DNA of 59,958 bases from Candidatus Copromonas faecavium (nom. illeg.) (GTDB lineage Bacteria > Bacillota > Clostridia > Lachnospirales > Lachnospiraceae). The DNA lies in contig DVGC01000034.1 of the NCBI GenBank assembly GCA_018712915.1, positions 1-59,958 on the forward strand, given 5' to 3'. The notes under the pieces were generated by a model that saw nothing but the letters and a program-made list of their open reading frames with translations, was not told the origin of the DNA and searched no databases. The translations under genes and the position numbers were made by a program. Positions 49,935 to 58,406 of the stretch are shown in pieces (position 1 is the first letter of the stretch; the number at the start of each line of letters is the position of its first letter).

Positions 49935-50267
49935 CTACTTTTCCTCCTTCTCCAGCGCGTCCAGCTTCATCTGTACACTGATCAGTTCATGCTTTAAGCT
50001 GTAAATTTCCCGCTCCAGCTCTTCCTTCTGGCTTTTATATGCCTTGGCCTCCTGAAGGGCTTTAAAATAATCATCCGCCAGGTTTAAATAAATCATCACT
50101 TCCTGGTAATCCTTATTCTGCCTGGTAAATCCCGGCTGGGCTTTCAGCTCTCCGATCTTTTCATTTATATAAGCAGCTACTCTCTGGAGATAGGCCTGTT
50201 CCTCAGCGCCTCCCAGTGTGTAGACATTTCCATCAATCAGGACCTGCGTATAGTTTTTATCCGCCAT
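49935..50267 (-). CDS. zapA: Cell-division protein ZapA
   Basis: A 110-residue FtsZ-ring stabiliser: N-terminal ZapA domain (VLIDGNVYTLGGAEEQAYLQRVAAYI) and C-terminal coiled coil (KEELEREIYSLKHELISVQMKL). It bundles FtsZ filaments at the septum. GAGGGG before ATG 50265-50267. It sits 50 bp after ruvB, in the order ruvA-ruvB-zapA-U32, a usual Clostridial arrangement. Confidence 0.92.
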   Translation of the reverse strand: MADKNYTQVLIDGNVYTLGGAEEQAYLQRVAAYINEKIGELKAQPGFTRQNKDYQEVMIYLNLADDYFKALQEAKAYKSQKEELEREIYSLKHELISVQMKLDALEKEEK

Positions 50268-50317
50268 CGCATTTTCCCCTCGCTTTTTCCTTTTTATCCA
50301 TTCCACGGCCGGCTGTT

Positions 50318-51319
50318 TTAAGCCTGGGGCCGCTCTATCCCAAAATGCCGGTAGGCAAGTTCTGTCGCCGTACGCCCCCGTGGTGTCCGGTTAATCAGTC
50401 CATTCATCAGAAGATAAGGTTCGTACACATCCTCCAGGGTTCCCGCGTCCTCTCCGATAGAAGCCGCCAGAGTCTCCAAGCCCACCGGCCCGCCGGAAAA
50501 TTTCTGAATCAGCGTCAGAAGCAGCGTCCTGTCATTATTGTCCAGACCCAGCTTGTCCACATCCAGAATATCCAGTGCAAAATCCGCCACTTCTTTCGTA
50601 ATCACACCGTCATATTTCACCTGAGCAAAGTCCCGGACACGCTTTAGCAGACGATTGGCTAACCTGGGCGTTCCTCTGGACCGTCTCGCAATCTCCCATG
50701 CTCCGCTCTCTTCAATTTCCACGCCAAGAACCGATGCGGAACGCTTGACAATGACGCACAGCTCCTCCGGCGAGTAAAATTCCAGCCTCTGAACCACGCC
50801 GAATCTGTCCCGGAGAGGTGCCGTCAGAAGTCCGGCCCTCGTGGTAGCGCCCACCAGCGTAAATTTGGGCAGCTCCAGTCTGATGGAACGGGCAGAGGAA
50901 TCCTTTCCCAGCATGATATCAATGGCAAAGTCCTCCATAGCCGGATATAAAACCTCCTCCACCTGCCGGTTCAGCCGGTGAATTTCATCCACAAACAGCA
51001 CGTCTCCCTCCTGGAGATTGTTTAAAAGCGCCGCCATTTCCCCCGGTTTTTCGATGGCCGGGCCGGAGGTTACCTTTAAGTTTACACCCATTTCATTGGC
51101 AATAATTCCGCAAAGCGTCGTCTTTCCCAGTCCGGGAGGGCCGTAAAACAGCACATGATCCAGCGCTTCCCCCCGGCTCTTGGCCGCATCGATGAACACC
51201 CGCAGCGTGGACTTGATTTTCTCCTGTCCGATATAATCCTTCAGATACCTGGGCCGCAGTGTTCCTTCTATTTTCTTATCTTCTTCCGTTTCTTCCGTCG
51301 TTATTATTTTCCGGCTCAT
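50318..51319 (-). CDS. ruvB: Holliday junction helicase RuvB
   Basis: A 333-residue AAA+ motor that drives Holliday junction branch migration with RuvA. Walker A is [10 protein letters not shown], Walker [10 protein letters not shown], sensor 1 GATTRAG, and the C-terminal winged helix ends [25 protein letters not shown] 51317-51319 (MSRKII) is preferred over a GTG two codons upstream. It is 44 bp after ruvA. Confidence 0.98.
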   Translation of the reverse strand: MSRKIITTEETEEDKKIEGTLRPRYLKDYIGQEKIKSTLRVFIDAAKSRGEALDHVLFYGPPGLGKTTLCGIIANEMGVNLKVTSGPAIEKPGEMAALLNNLQEGDVLFVDEIHRLNRQVEEVLYPAMEDFAIDIMLGKDSSARSIRLELPKFTLVGATTRAGLLTAPLRDRFGVVQRLEFYSPEELCVIVKRSASVLGVEIEESGAWEIARRSRGTPRLANRLLKRVRDFAQVKYDGVITKEVADFALDILDVDKLGLDNNDRTLLLTLIQKFSGGPVGLETLAASIGEDAGTLEDVYEPYLLMNGLINRTPRGRTATELAYRHFGIERPQA

Positions 51320-51363
51320 ACACACCTAATCCTGTCATTTTTACCATTTCCGGCCTGTTTTCA

Positions 51364-51978
51364 TCAAAAAGCCAGATATTTTAAAGAGGCTTTTAAAATC
51401 TCCTCGGCAGTCATTCCTTCCGCTGCAGCCTTTCTGACTGCCTGGGAAGCCTCACCAGCAGAATATCCCAGAGCCGTCAAAGCCTCTGCCGCCTCCCTGG
51501 CCGCCTCATCAAAGCCAGACAGGCCGGAAGCATCCCCTGCCGCAGGAACTGCGTCGGCGGCCACAAGCAAATCCTCCGCCTTCACCTTATCCTTCAGATC
51601 CAGAATGATCCTCTGAGCCGTCTTTGCTCCTACTCCCGGAGCCTTGGTCAGCGCCTTCACATCGGAAGAAAGGACTGCCAGACGCAGAGCATCCGGCCGG
51701 ATAGACGATAAAATTCCAAGGGCACTCCTGGGTCCTACTCCGTTGACGCCGATCAGCTGTCTGAACATCTCCAGATCCTGTTTGGTGCAGAAACCATAAA
51801 GGCTCATTCCCGTCTCGCTGACCTGGAAATAAGTATAAAGCTTTACTTCCTCCCCAAGACCGGGAAGTCCTTCCAAAACCGATATGGGCACGAAAATCCG
51901 GTAACCCACGTTTCCGGCCTCTATTACAACGGAATCTTCAAACTTTTCCGCCAGAGGTCCTCGTATATATGAAATCAA
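51364..51978 (-). CDS. ruvA: Holliday junction DNA helicase subunit RuvA
   Basis: A 204-residue protein that binds four-way junctions and loads RuvB. N-terminal OB fold (ISYIRGPLAEKFEDSVVIEAG), the two helix-hairpin-helix motifs around GVNGVGPRSALGIL and APGVGAKTAQRII, and the C-terminal RuvB-binding domain (ALGYSAGEASQAVRKA) are all present. The start is a TTG at 51976-51978, 7 bp after GGAGG; this matches the conserved MISYIRG start. First gene of the ruvA-ruvB-zapA-U32-FtsW-PBP run, with a good promoter. Confidence 0.96.
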   Translation of the reverse strand: MISYIRGPLAEKFEDSVVIEAGNVGYRIFVPISVLEGLPGLGEEVKLYTYFQVSETGMSLYGFCTKQDLEMFRQLIGVNGVGPRSALGILSSIRPDALRLAVLSSDVKALTKAPGVGAKTAQRIILDLKDKVKAEDLLVAADAVPAAGDASGLSGFDEAAREAAEALTALGYSAGEASQAVRKAAAEGMTAEEILKASLKYLAF

Positions 51979-52013
51979 AAGAATTTCCTCCAATCCGGCA
52001 GGCTTTCATAGAA

Positions 52014-52042
52014 ACTATACCATACCGAAACGGCCATTGCAA
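52014..52042 (-). promoter_or_regulatory. Promoter of the ruvA operon
   Basis: TTGCAA (52037-52042), 17-bp spacer, TATAGT (52014-52019) on the minus strand. It is divergent from the YprB-like promoter, with the -35 boxes only 25 bp apart. Confidence 0.78.
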
Positions 52043-52067
52043 GCCACCGAACAAATTTTCTGCCTCA

Positions 52068-52096
52068 TTGACTTTTTCAGACCCCCGGGCTATACT
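52068..52096 (+). promoter_or_regulatory. Promoter of the YprB-like gene, apparently leaderless
   Basis: TTGACT (52068-52073), 17-bp spacer, TATACT (52091-52096). Only 6 bp separate the -10 box from the start ATG (52103), so transcription should begin at or within a base of the start codon. Confidence 0.78.
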
Positions 52097-52102
52097 GATT
52101 CC

Positions 52103-53221
52103 ATGATTACCATAGAAAAAACAGTGAACCTGAAAACTCAATATCCGTTGAACCGGCTGGGAGAGCCGGGCAGCACAGTATTTTTTGATATCGAAACCAC
52201 GGGGTTTTCCGCCGATTACCAGTCTGTATATCTCATCGGTGCGCTGGTTCCGGAAGAGGAGCATTTCCGCTTTTATCAGTGGTTTGCCGACTTCAGACAG
52301 TCAGAAGCTGACATACTCTCTGCCTTTTTCTCTTTTCTCTGCCCTTTTTCTGCCCTGGTGCATTTCAACGGGGACACGTTTGATCTGCCGTTTTTAAACA
52401 GAAGGGCAGAAATACTGGGAGTCCCATCTCCCCTGGAAAAGTTAGAAAGCATTGATATCTATAAGCAAATCCGTCCTCTGAAGCAGTTCCTGGGGCTGGA
52501 AAATCTGAAGCAGAAATCCGTGGAACGGTTTCTTGGAATCCACCGGGAAGACCAGTATAACGGCGGCCAGCTTATTGATGTATATAAGGAATATCTGCAT
52601 ACGAAAGAGGACACTCTTCTCTCCCTGCTTCTCCTTCACAATGAGGAAGATCTGTACGGCATGCCTGCCCTCCTTCCGATTTTATCTTACGGAACCTTCT
52701 TCCGGCAGGACTTTTCCCTGTCAGAGCTCAGACTTCCCCAAAAGGATTCCGGGCAGCTTCTACTGATTCTGGAAGGCGAAAAGGAGATGCCTCTTCCTGT
52801 TCCCGTCAGGGCATCCGCAGACGGCTATGCATTTTATGCCCATGAGCATATCCTGGAACTGTCCATCCAGCCCTATTCCGGTATGCTGAAGCATTATTAT
52901 CCAAACTATCAGGATTATTATTATCTGATTTACGAAGATACGGCCATCCATAAAAGTGTGGGAGAATACGTGGACCGGCAGGCCAGAAAGAAGGCAACTA
53001 AAGACACCTGCTACACAAAAAAAGAGGGCAGTTTCCTGCCCCAGCCTGTTCCCATCTGGACGCCGGAGTTCAAGCTCTCCCGGAAAGAAAAGACTTCCTT
53101 TTTCGAGCTGACTCCGGACTGTTTTTCCGACGAAAAACGGCTCTCTTCCTATGTAAAAGCGATCCTGGATACGGCCTTGAAAGACGCAAAAAGGCTTGAA
53201 GCGGCTGCCTCAAACGCCTAA
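52103..53221 (+). CDS. YprB-like ribonuclease H-fold 3'-5' exonuclease
   Basis: A 372-residue protein with an N-terminal DEDD-type exonuclease fold: D50/E52 in FFDIETTG, D in FNGDTFDLPFL, and a final D in HNEEDLYGM. It resembles YprB of Bacillus, a predicted RNase H-like exonuclease linked to recombination. The C-terminal ~170 residues are unassigned and contain Tyr clusters. It starts at ATG 52103 with no ribosome binding site but at a promoter geometry implying leaderless mRNA. Its stop overlaps the convergent DUF5662 gene by 4 bp. Confidence 0.85.
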   Translation: MITIEKTVNLKTQYPLNRLGEPGSTVFFDIETTGFSADYQSVYLIGALVPEEEHFRFYQWFADFRQSEADILSAFFSFLCPFSALVHFNGDTFDLPFLNRRAEILGVPSPLEKLESIDIYKQIRPLKQFLGLENLKQKSVERFLGIHREDQYNGGQLIDVYKEYLHTKEDTLLSLLLLHNEEDLYGMPALLPILSYGTFFRQDFSLSELRLPQKDSGQLLLILEGEKEMPLPVPVRASADGYAFYAHEHILELSIQPYSGMLKHYYPNYQDYYYLIYEDTAIHKSVGEYVDRQARKKATKDTCYTKKEGSFLPQPVPIWTPEFKLSRKEKTSFFELTPDCFSDEKRLSSYVKAILDTALKDAKRLEAAASNA

Positions 53222-53823
53222 TAGGTTCCGTCTTTCAGCAGTTTTCTTAAATAGGCGAAGGTTTTTCTCTCTCCCTTTTCCATTAACATCCTGAGAATCT
53301 TATCCAGACAGGCCTTGGTCTCCGGATGCATCACCAGATACTCTTTATTGCGGGAAAAATACTGATAGGGGGACGCGTTCGTATACGCTTTCCCCTGATA
53401 GATTTTTGACGCAGCAATCCGATCCATGACCATTTCCACCAGGTAGTTGACCGGCATCTTGACGCCAACCATCTGCCAGTGTTCCTCCTTGGTGGACACA
53501 TCGGTCCAGTATTCAAAATGATGTTTGTTGCGGCCTTTATGATGGAGCCAGGCGCGGGAATAGCCCTTTTCCTCCTTCTCCGCCGCATTGGGACTTCTGG
53601 TCCCCTGATAGTAGAGAACTCCGGTCCGAAATTCCTCCCAGGAATATTTGGACAAATCATGGAGAAGTCCCTGTTTAAACAGGCCGACGCGAAAACAGCC
53701 CTGCATAACCACCAGCTTGTGATGGGTAATGGTCAGAAAATGATGCCATGCGTTTCGATACCAGATTTTTCTTTGGTTCAGGTTTTCACGATTGTTGTGA
53801 ATATTTTGTTTTTCTTTTATCAT
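53218..53823 (-). CDS. DUF5662-family protein
   Basis: A 201-residue protein. Conserved elements are a His-rich N-terminal half ([14 protein letters not shown]), [22 protein letters not shown] and [15 protein letters not shown], which suggest a metal site resembling HD-domain hydrolases, though the canonical HD motif is only the HD in [12 protein letters not shown]5662 has no assigned function that I know. GGCGGG lies upstream of the ATG, at a long spacing. It overlaps the convergent YprB-like gene by 4 bp, and no terminator lies between them. Confidence 0.82.
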   Translation of the reverse strand: MIKEKQNIHNNRENLNQRKIWYRNAWHHFLTITHHKLVVMQGCFRVGLFKQGLLHDLSKYSWEEFRTGVLYYQGTRSPNAAEKEEKGYSRAWLHHKGRNKHHFEYWTDVSTKEEHWQMVGVKMPVNYLVEMVMDRIAASKIYQGKAYTNASPYQYFSRNKEYLVMHPETKACLDKILRMLMEKGERKTFAYLRKLLKDGTY

Positions 53824-53880
53824 TACGCTTTTTTCCCGCCTTTTTTCAAAAAAATAGCAGAATCATTTATACGATTCCAT

Positions 53881-53909
53881 TTGACATCCCTATCAAAATG
53901 TGCTATGGT
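53881..53909 (+). promoter_or_regulatory. Promoter of the cold-shock gene
   Basis: Perfect TTGACA (53881-53886), 17-bp spacer, TATGGT (53904-53909). The ~45-nt leader has a hairpin GCTGCAG-TCCT-CTGCAGC (53917-53934) near its 5' end. Confidence 0.82.
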
Positions 53910-53960
53910 TTGGATAGCTGCAGTCCTCTGCAGCACGTCTTAAATTCGGAGGTAGAAAAA

Positions 53961-54158
53961 ATGAAAGGTACAGTTAAGTGGTTTAATAACCAGAAAGGTT
54001 ATGGCTTTATCTCTGACGAGACCGGTCACGACGTATTCGTTCACTACACGGGCCTGAATATGGAAGGCTTTAAGACCCTGGACGAAGGCGCTGAGGTAGA
54101 ATACGACGTCATTGAAGGAGCCAAAGGACCGCAGGCAGTCAACGTTACAAAATTATAA
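53961..54158 (+). CDS. Cold-shock protein, CspA family
   Basis: A 65-residue single OB-fold RNA chaperone. RNP1 is KGYGFIS and RNP2 VFVHYT; aromatic residues W8, F9, Y15 and F17 that stack on RNA are in place. GGAGG lies 8 bp before the ATG. CspA-family proteins melt RNA structure and stabilise transcripts, at low temperature or in stationary phase. It has a strong promoter, a leader hairpin and a strong terminator. Confidence 0.97.
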   Translation: MKGTVKWFNNQKGYGFISDETGHDVFVHYTGLNMEGFKTLDEGAEVEYDVIEGAKGPQAVNVTKL

Positions 54159-54208
54159 TCCATACCTATTGTGCCTTTTTCGCATAATTCGATATGACAT
54201 GATTGCTC

Positions 54209-54242
54209 AACAGGCCGCTGCCAAAAGCAGCAGCCTGTTTTT
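54209..54242 (+). terminator. Cold-shock gene terminator
   Basis: AACAGGCCGCTGC-CAAAA-GCAGCAGCCTGTT, an 11-bp stem with one bulged base, followed by TTTTC. It is about 50 bp past the stop codon. Confidence 0.88.
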
Positions 54243-54307
54243 CAGTGCCCGGATTTTCTCACGCTGCGCCATTTTTCTTATCTTAGGCTTTTCTGCGTCG
54301 CGTGCTT

Positions 54308-54421
54308 CTTCCGGGCCGGGCCCGATTCCACGCATCCCTTTCTTTCTCCCGGAACAGACTCGCTTCCCCGCAGTGTATGCTCTCTTCCGGGCCGGACTCG
54401 CTTCCCCGCATTCCGCTCCTC
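54308..54421. repeat. 38-bp tandem repeat, 3 copies
   Basis: Units at 54308-54345, 54346-54383 and 54384-54421. Units 2 and 3 share ACTCGCTTCCCCGCA; units 1 and 3 share CTTCCGGGCCGG. It lies in the spacer after the Hsp33 stop codon, between hslO and the cold-shock terminator. Confidence 0.72.
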
Positions 54422-54454
54422 TTCCTGCACCGGGCCGAAAAAATCCGTCTTTTC

Positions 54455-55339
54455 TTACGGGCGCACCGCTTTCTCAAGCATTCCGGACAAATCCGGAACA
54501 GAAAACGAATACTTCTTTCCGCAAAACTGGCAGCAGACCTCAATGGGCTTGTCCTCATCAATCATTTCCTGAATTTCTTTCTTTCCGATACTGATAATGG
54601 CCCGCTCCACCCGTTCCCTGCTGCAGTCGCAGCAAAACTGCACCGGCTGCTTCTGAAGGATTTCCAGATCAAAGTCCCCCAAAAGATCCGTCAGAATTTC
54701 TTCCGGAGATTTTCCCTCATCCAAAAGAGAAGTAATCGACGCCATCGTTCCCAGGCGCTCTTCCAGCTTGTCAATCATCTCATCCGATGCCCCCGGCAGA
54801 AGCTGAATCATAAATCCTCCGGCCTGCCGCACCGTGTTGTCCTTATTCATCAGAACCCCAAGAGCCACCGAACAGGGAATCTGCTCCGAAGTCGCATAAT
54901 AATAGGTAATATCTTCCGCAATTTCACCGGAAACCAGGCTGGTCTGACCTACATAGGGTTCCTTTAAGCCAATGTCTTTTACCACGCTTAACATTCCGGC
55001 TCCGACTGCTCCGCCCACATCCAGCTTTCCAGCCGCATTCGGAGGCAGCAGAACCTCCGGATGGAAGGCGTATCCTTTGACATTTCCCTGGGAATCGGCC
55101 GTCACCAGAAGCCCTCCCATAGGTCCGTCTCCTTCGATACGCAGAGTCAGCAAATCCTTTTCCCCCTTCAGATCGGCTCCCATCATGGCGCCTGCTGTCA
55201 GAAGTCTCCCCAGAGCGGCCGTTGCCACCGGGCTGGTATTATGCGCATTCTTTGCTGTCTCCGTTACTTCTCTTGTTGTTGCTCCAAAGGCACGAATCTG
55301 CCCGCCGGCAGCCGTTGCCCGAATCAGATAATCGGTCAT
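54455..55339 (-). CDS. hslO: Hsp33 redox-regulated chaperone
   Basis: A 294-residue holdase activated by oxidation. N-terminal chaperone domain, then the C-terminal zinc switch: CCDC (in FCCDCSRERV) and CQFC (in VCCQFCGKKY), four cysteines that bind zinc when reduced. Length is normal. Its ATG overlaps the methyltransferase stop (ATGA), so translation is coupled. Conditions of peroxide and heat would unfold the switch and activate it. Confidence 0.97.
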   Translation of the reverse strand: MTDYLIRATAAGGQIRAFGATTREVTETAKNAHNTSPVATAALGRLLTAGAMMGADLKGEKDLLTLRIEGDGPMGGLLVTADSQGNVKGYAFHPEVLLPPNAAGKLDVGGAVGAGMLSVVKDIGLKEPYVGQTSLVSGEIAEDITYYYATSEQIPCSVALGVLMNKDNTVRQAGGFMIQLLPGASDEMIDKLEERLGTMASITSLLDEGKSPEEILTDLLGDFDLEILQKQPVQFCCDCSRERVERAIISIGKKEIQEMIDEDKPIEVCCQFCGKKYSFSVPDLSGMLEKAVRP

Positions 55340-56100
55340 GCTTCCAATTCCTTTCCATGCTCTCTTGCAATGATGTAAATTCTCTGGCTGTCCGCCTTCG
55401 GCTCCTGCCTGGTAAACGCATCATAAACGGCAACCCACTCCATTCCGGCCTTCAGGATGGCTGACTGAACCTCCTGGATGGAATATGCCCGCTGATAGTG
55501 GGTTTCCTGATATTTCCGGTACAAATCCTTTTCTTCACGGACGAAAATCGATAAATCATAGATGTTCATCCGCTCCTCTTCGTCATACTGGTTGTCCCAG
55601 ATAAAGGCCGCGTCCTCCCGGTCCTCGGCAATGACGCAGTCCCCCATGACTTCCCGGTATTTGTACTCCGTATTCATATCAAAAATAAAAATCCCGCCCG
55701 GATCCAGGTAATTATTGACCAGGCGGAAAACCGTCACCAAATCTTCCAGGTCCAGGATATAGTTCATGCAGTCACAGATGGAAACCACCGCCGCCACCGT
55801 GCCATAAAGCTCAAATTCCCGCATATCCTGGCACAGATACAGGATATCCCGTCCGGATTTTTCCCGCTTCCCGCAGGCCAGCTCCAACATTTCCTCCGAG
55901 TTATCCACGCCAATCATATCATATCCCGCAGCAGAAAGAAGCTCGGTCATACTTCCGGTGCCGCAGCCCAGATCCAGAACGAGGCCATCCTTCACCCCGT
56001 ATTCCGTCAGAAGGCTTCTGACATACTGGCTCCATTCCTCATAGGGAACATCATCCATAAACGTATCGTAAACGGCTGCAAAGCCGGTATATGCTTCCAT
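55336..56100 (-). CDS. Class I SAM-dependent methyltransferase
   Basis: A 254-residue methyltransferase of the Rossmann-like class I. Motif I is LDLGCGTGSMTELL; the acidic ribose-binding residue is in GVDNSEEML; motif IV is ICDCMNYI. The substrate is not predictable from sequence; such proteins beside hslO are often small-molecule methylases. AAAGGCGGG precedes the ATG. Its last bases overlap the Hsp33 start. Confidence 0.9.
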   Translation of the reverse strand: MEAYTGFAAVYDTFMDDVPYEEWSQYVRSLLTEYGVKDGLVLDLGCGTGSMTELLSAAGYDMIGVDNSEEMLELACGKREKSGRDILYLCQDMREFELYGTVAAVVSICDCMNYILDLEDLVTVFRLVNNYLDPGGIFIFDMNTEYKYREVMGDCVIAEDREDAAFIWDNQYDEEERMNIYDLSIFVREEKDLYRKYQETHYQRAYSIQEVQSAILKAGMEWVAVYDAFTRQEPKADSQRIYIIAREHGKELEA

Positions 56101-56123
56101 TTCATCCCGCCTTTCTCCTGGAA

Positions 56124-56158
56124 CAAAGAAAAGCCACTACCCCGCAAGGTAATGGCTT
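56124..56158 (-). terminator. Terminator of the SEC-C gene
   Basis: Minus-strand stem of 11 bp (arms 56148-56158 and 56131-56141, one T.G pair), loop 6 nt, followed by TTCTTTG. It is 12 bp past the SEC-C stop codon and upstream of the methyltransferase. Confidence 0.82.
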
Positions 56159-56169
56159 TGCCGTCATTG

Positions 56170-56685
56170 TTATACGTTGCGGCCGCAGCACTTTTTGTAC
56201 TTTTTTCCGCTTCCGCAGGGACATGGATCATTGGGGTAAATCTTATGCCCCTCCCGGCGTACGGTGCCGGACGCTTTCTGCTTCTTATAAAGCTCTGTCC
56301 GCTTCTCCTCCGGAAGAATCTCCTCCCACTGAGGAAGTCCATACAGCCAGCTTGCCTTTGCCTCAACCATGTTGTAATAAAGCTTCTCCGGATCAATTTC
56401 GATCTTGACGGCCGTATTTTCATCCATTGTCTCGATCGGATTCTCATAGCCCTTTAAGCTCTCATTGATTCCATCCAGGAAGCCGGTCATAATCAGCAGA
56501 TCCGTTTCGTACTTTTCAGCCAGCTCCTTAACGGTTCCTTCCACAACCTCGGTCGGATTGGAAAGGATCTTCTCATAGATTCCCTTCTCAATTGCAAAGT
56601 AATTTTTCCAAAGATCCTCTCTCTTTTTATCATCGAGTCCATCGCCATAAGCGAGGGTTCTCCACTGTTCCAGCAATGTTGCCAT
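56170..56685 (-). CDS. SEC-C zinc-motif protein
   Basis: A 171-residue cytosolic protein. The C-terminal 20 residues are the SEC-C zinc motif ([15 protein letters not shown]), as in SecA tails, which binds zinc and can contact SecB or ribosomes. The N-terminal ~150 residues are mostly helical ([23 protein letters not shown]) and I do not recognise a further domain. AAGGATGGGATG lies upstream of the ATG. Monocistronic with a clear terminator. Confidence 0.92.
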   Translation of the reverse strand: MATLLEQWRTLAYGDGLDDKKREDLWKNYFAIEKGIYEKILSNPTEVVEGTVKELAEKYETDLLIMTGFLDGINESLKGYENPIETMDENTAVKIEIDPEKLYYNMVEAKASWLYGLPQWEEILPEEKRTELYKKQKASGTVRREGHKIYPNDPCPCGSGKKYKKCCGRNV

Positions 56686-56832
56686 CGTTCATCCCATCCT
56701 TTTGTTATTCCCATATTAGACGGCAGATCCGCCCTGTGTTTCTTTCATCATATGCCATACAGTTTACCACAGCTTTTTTTTTCTGTAAATACCAAATTTT
56801 AATGCCATTCCCGGCAGCATCTTCCCCGCCGC

Positions 56833-56903
56833 TGCATCCAAAAATCTTCTTGCAGATCGGTGCGTCTGAAAATCTTCCTGCGAGTCACTGCATCCGAAAT
56901 TTT
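56833..56903. repeat. 28-bp tandem repeat, about 2.5 copies
   Basis: Units at 56833-56860 and 56861-56888 with a partial copy at 56889-56903. They share TGCATC-like starts and AAAATCTTC cores and differ at several positions. It lies in the spacer just after the CapA stop codon. Confidence 0.75.
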
Positions 56904-56921
56904 TTGTTCTCCTGCTTAGCG

Positions 56922-58331
56922 TTATTTTCCGCTGATATACCCTTCCTCATCCAGGGATGCTTCCGGAGAAATGTCCCGCATGTATTGAAGAATCCGCTCC
57001 TTTTCCATCCCTCCTGCCAGAGAAACCCGGCATCCGGACTGGAGCGCCGGAACAAACTGAAGGCTTTTCAGTCCGTTTTCATCCACCACAGCCTCCACAA
57101 TACAGGTATCCAATGTCCTGGAATTAAACAGGAAGTTTCCCAGACTGTACACCACCGGAACCGAACCGCAGTATCCCACCGGCTGAAGCACATGGGGATG
57201 AGCACCGATGATCAGATCTGCTCCCGCCTCAGCGATCTGAGGCGCCTGCTCCAGCTGCCAGTGATCCAGCTCATCGGTTCCTTCCGTCCCCCAGTGCACA
57301 AAAGCAATCACAAAATCGCTGTTTTCTTTTGCCTCCCTGACAGATTCCAAAAGTCCGTCAATTTCCAGGCACCGGAACACGCCGGCAGAGGTTTCCGTCG
57401 CACCCTTGGTATCCGGAGAAAGCATTCTCTCAATCTGGGTCGCTGCCACAAATCCGATTGTCAGGCCGTCAACCGTCAGATACACCGGCCTGGAAGCCTC
57501 CTCAAGATTCCTTCCGGCTCCCACATAGGGAATCCCCAGCCGGTTTAACGTATCCAGAGAATCCAAAAGGGAAATCTCGCCATAATCATAGGCATGGTTA
57601 TTGGCCAGGGAAACCAGATCCGCTCCCATGTCATTCAGATAGGAAGCAGATTCCGGTTTTGCCCGGAACGTAAAGGTCTTTCCGGCCGTCGGTGTTCCTC
57701 TGTCCGTATAGGGGAACTCGTTGTTGACCATAAAGATATCTGCCGCACGCAGACGCTCTAAAAGGTCTCCGGAAATTCCTCCCTCAATCCCCTTTCCCCG
57801 CTGATTCATGGACGCCATAATCGCATAGCTTTCATCAAACAGAATGTCACCGGCAAAGACCAGACTTACCTCTCCATCCGGCTTCTCTCCTGGCGCCAGG
57901 CTTTCTTTCTCCTGGCTGCCGGCGCCATCTCTGGTTCCTTCCTTCCCCGATTCCTGCCCATTTTCTGTATTCAGTACCACGTGTCTTCCGTCGCCGCCGG
58001 ACTGGTTCCCCTCCGCTCTCTGGTCTTCTCCTGTCACCTGGCCTTTCTCTGCAGCCTGGCTTCCTTCTGAACCCTGATTTTTCTCTGCTTCCCAGCCACC
58101 TTCTGCTGCCTGGTTTTCCTCTGCTGCCTGGCTTTCTTTTGCTGCCTGGCTTCCTTCCGCTTCCCGATTTTCCTCCGCAGCCTGGCTCTGTGCCAGAGTC
58201 TGTTCCAGGTAAACTTCCGTATGTGATCCGCTGCTCACAAGCGAACAGCCAGTCAGAAGCAGCGCCACGGCCGCTGCCGCTGCCGTATATGCAAATCCGT
58301 CAGCTTTCCCCTTCCTGCTTTTTCTTTTCAT
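56922..58331 (-). CDS. CapA-family metallophosphatase lipoprotein
   Basis: A 469-residue lipoprotein. Lipobox LTGC (C29) after a short signal peptide, then a linker (about residues 48-110) of repeated Gln/Ala/Glu heptads, SQAAEEN/QAAEGS-like, and a CapA/PgsA-type calcineurin-fold domain. Metal-binding motifs are FAGDILFD, NNEFPYTDRG, LANNHAYDYG, FVHWGTE and GAHPHVLQP. CapA-like proteins take part in poly-gamma-glutamate or capsule metabolism; the reaction here is not known. GGAGGAG precedes ATG 58329-58331. It is 75 bp downstream of the AAA ATPase gene. Confidence 0.9.
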   Translation of the reverse strand: MKRKSRKGKADGFAYTAAAAAVALLLTGCSLVSSGSHTEVYLEQTLAQSQAAEENREAEGSQAAKESQAAEENQAAEGGWEAEKNQGSEGSQAAEKGQVTGEDQRAEGNQSGGDGRHVVLNTENGQESGKEGTRDGAGSQEKESLAPGEKPDGEVSLVFAGDILFDESYAIMASMNQRGKGIEGGISGDLLERLRAADIFMVNNEFPYTDRGTPTAGKTFTFRAKPESASYLNDMGADLVSLANNHAYDYGEISLLDSLDTLNRLGIPYVGAGRNLEEASRPVYLTVDGLTIGFVAATQIERMLSPDTKGATETSAGVFRCLEIDGLLESVREAKENSDFVIAFVHWGTEGTDELDHWQLEQAPQIAEAGADLIIGAHPHVLQPVGYCGSVPVVYSLGNFLFNSRTLDTCIVEAVVDENGLKSLQFVPALQSGCRVSLAGGMEKERILQYMRDISPEASLDEEGYISGK

Positions 58332-58406
58332 AACTCCTCCCTGTTTTCTTATTACCATATTTCCGATATGTTTTCGGCTTAAATATTCTGTTGAAGATGC
58401 TTCGGT

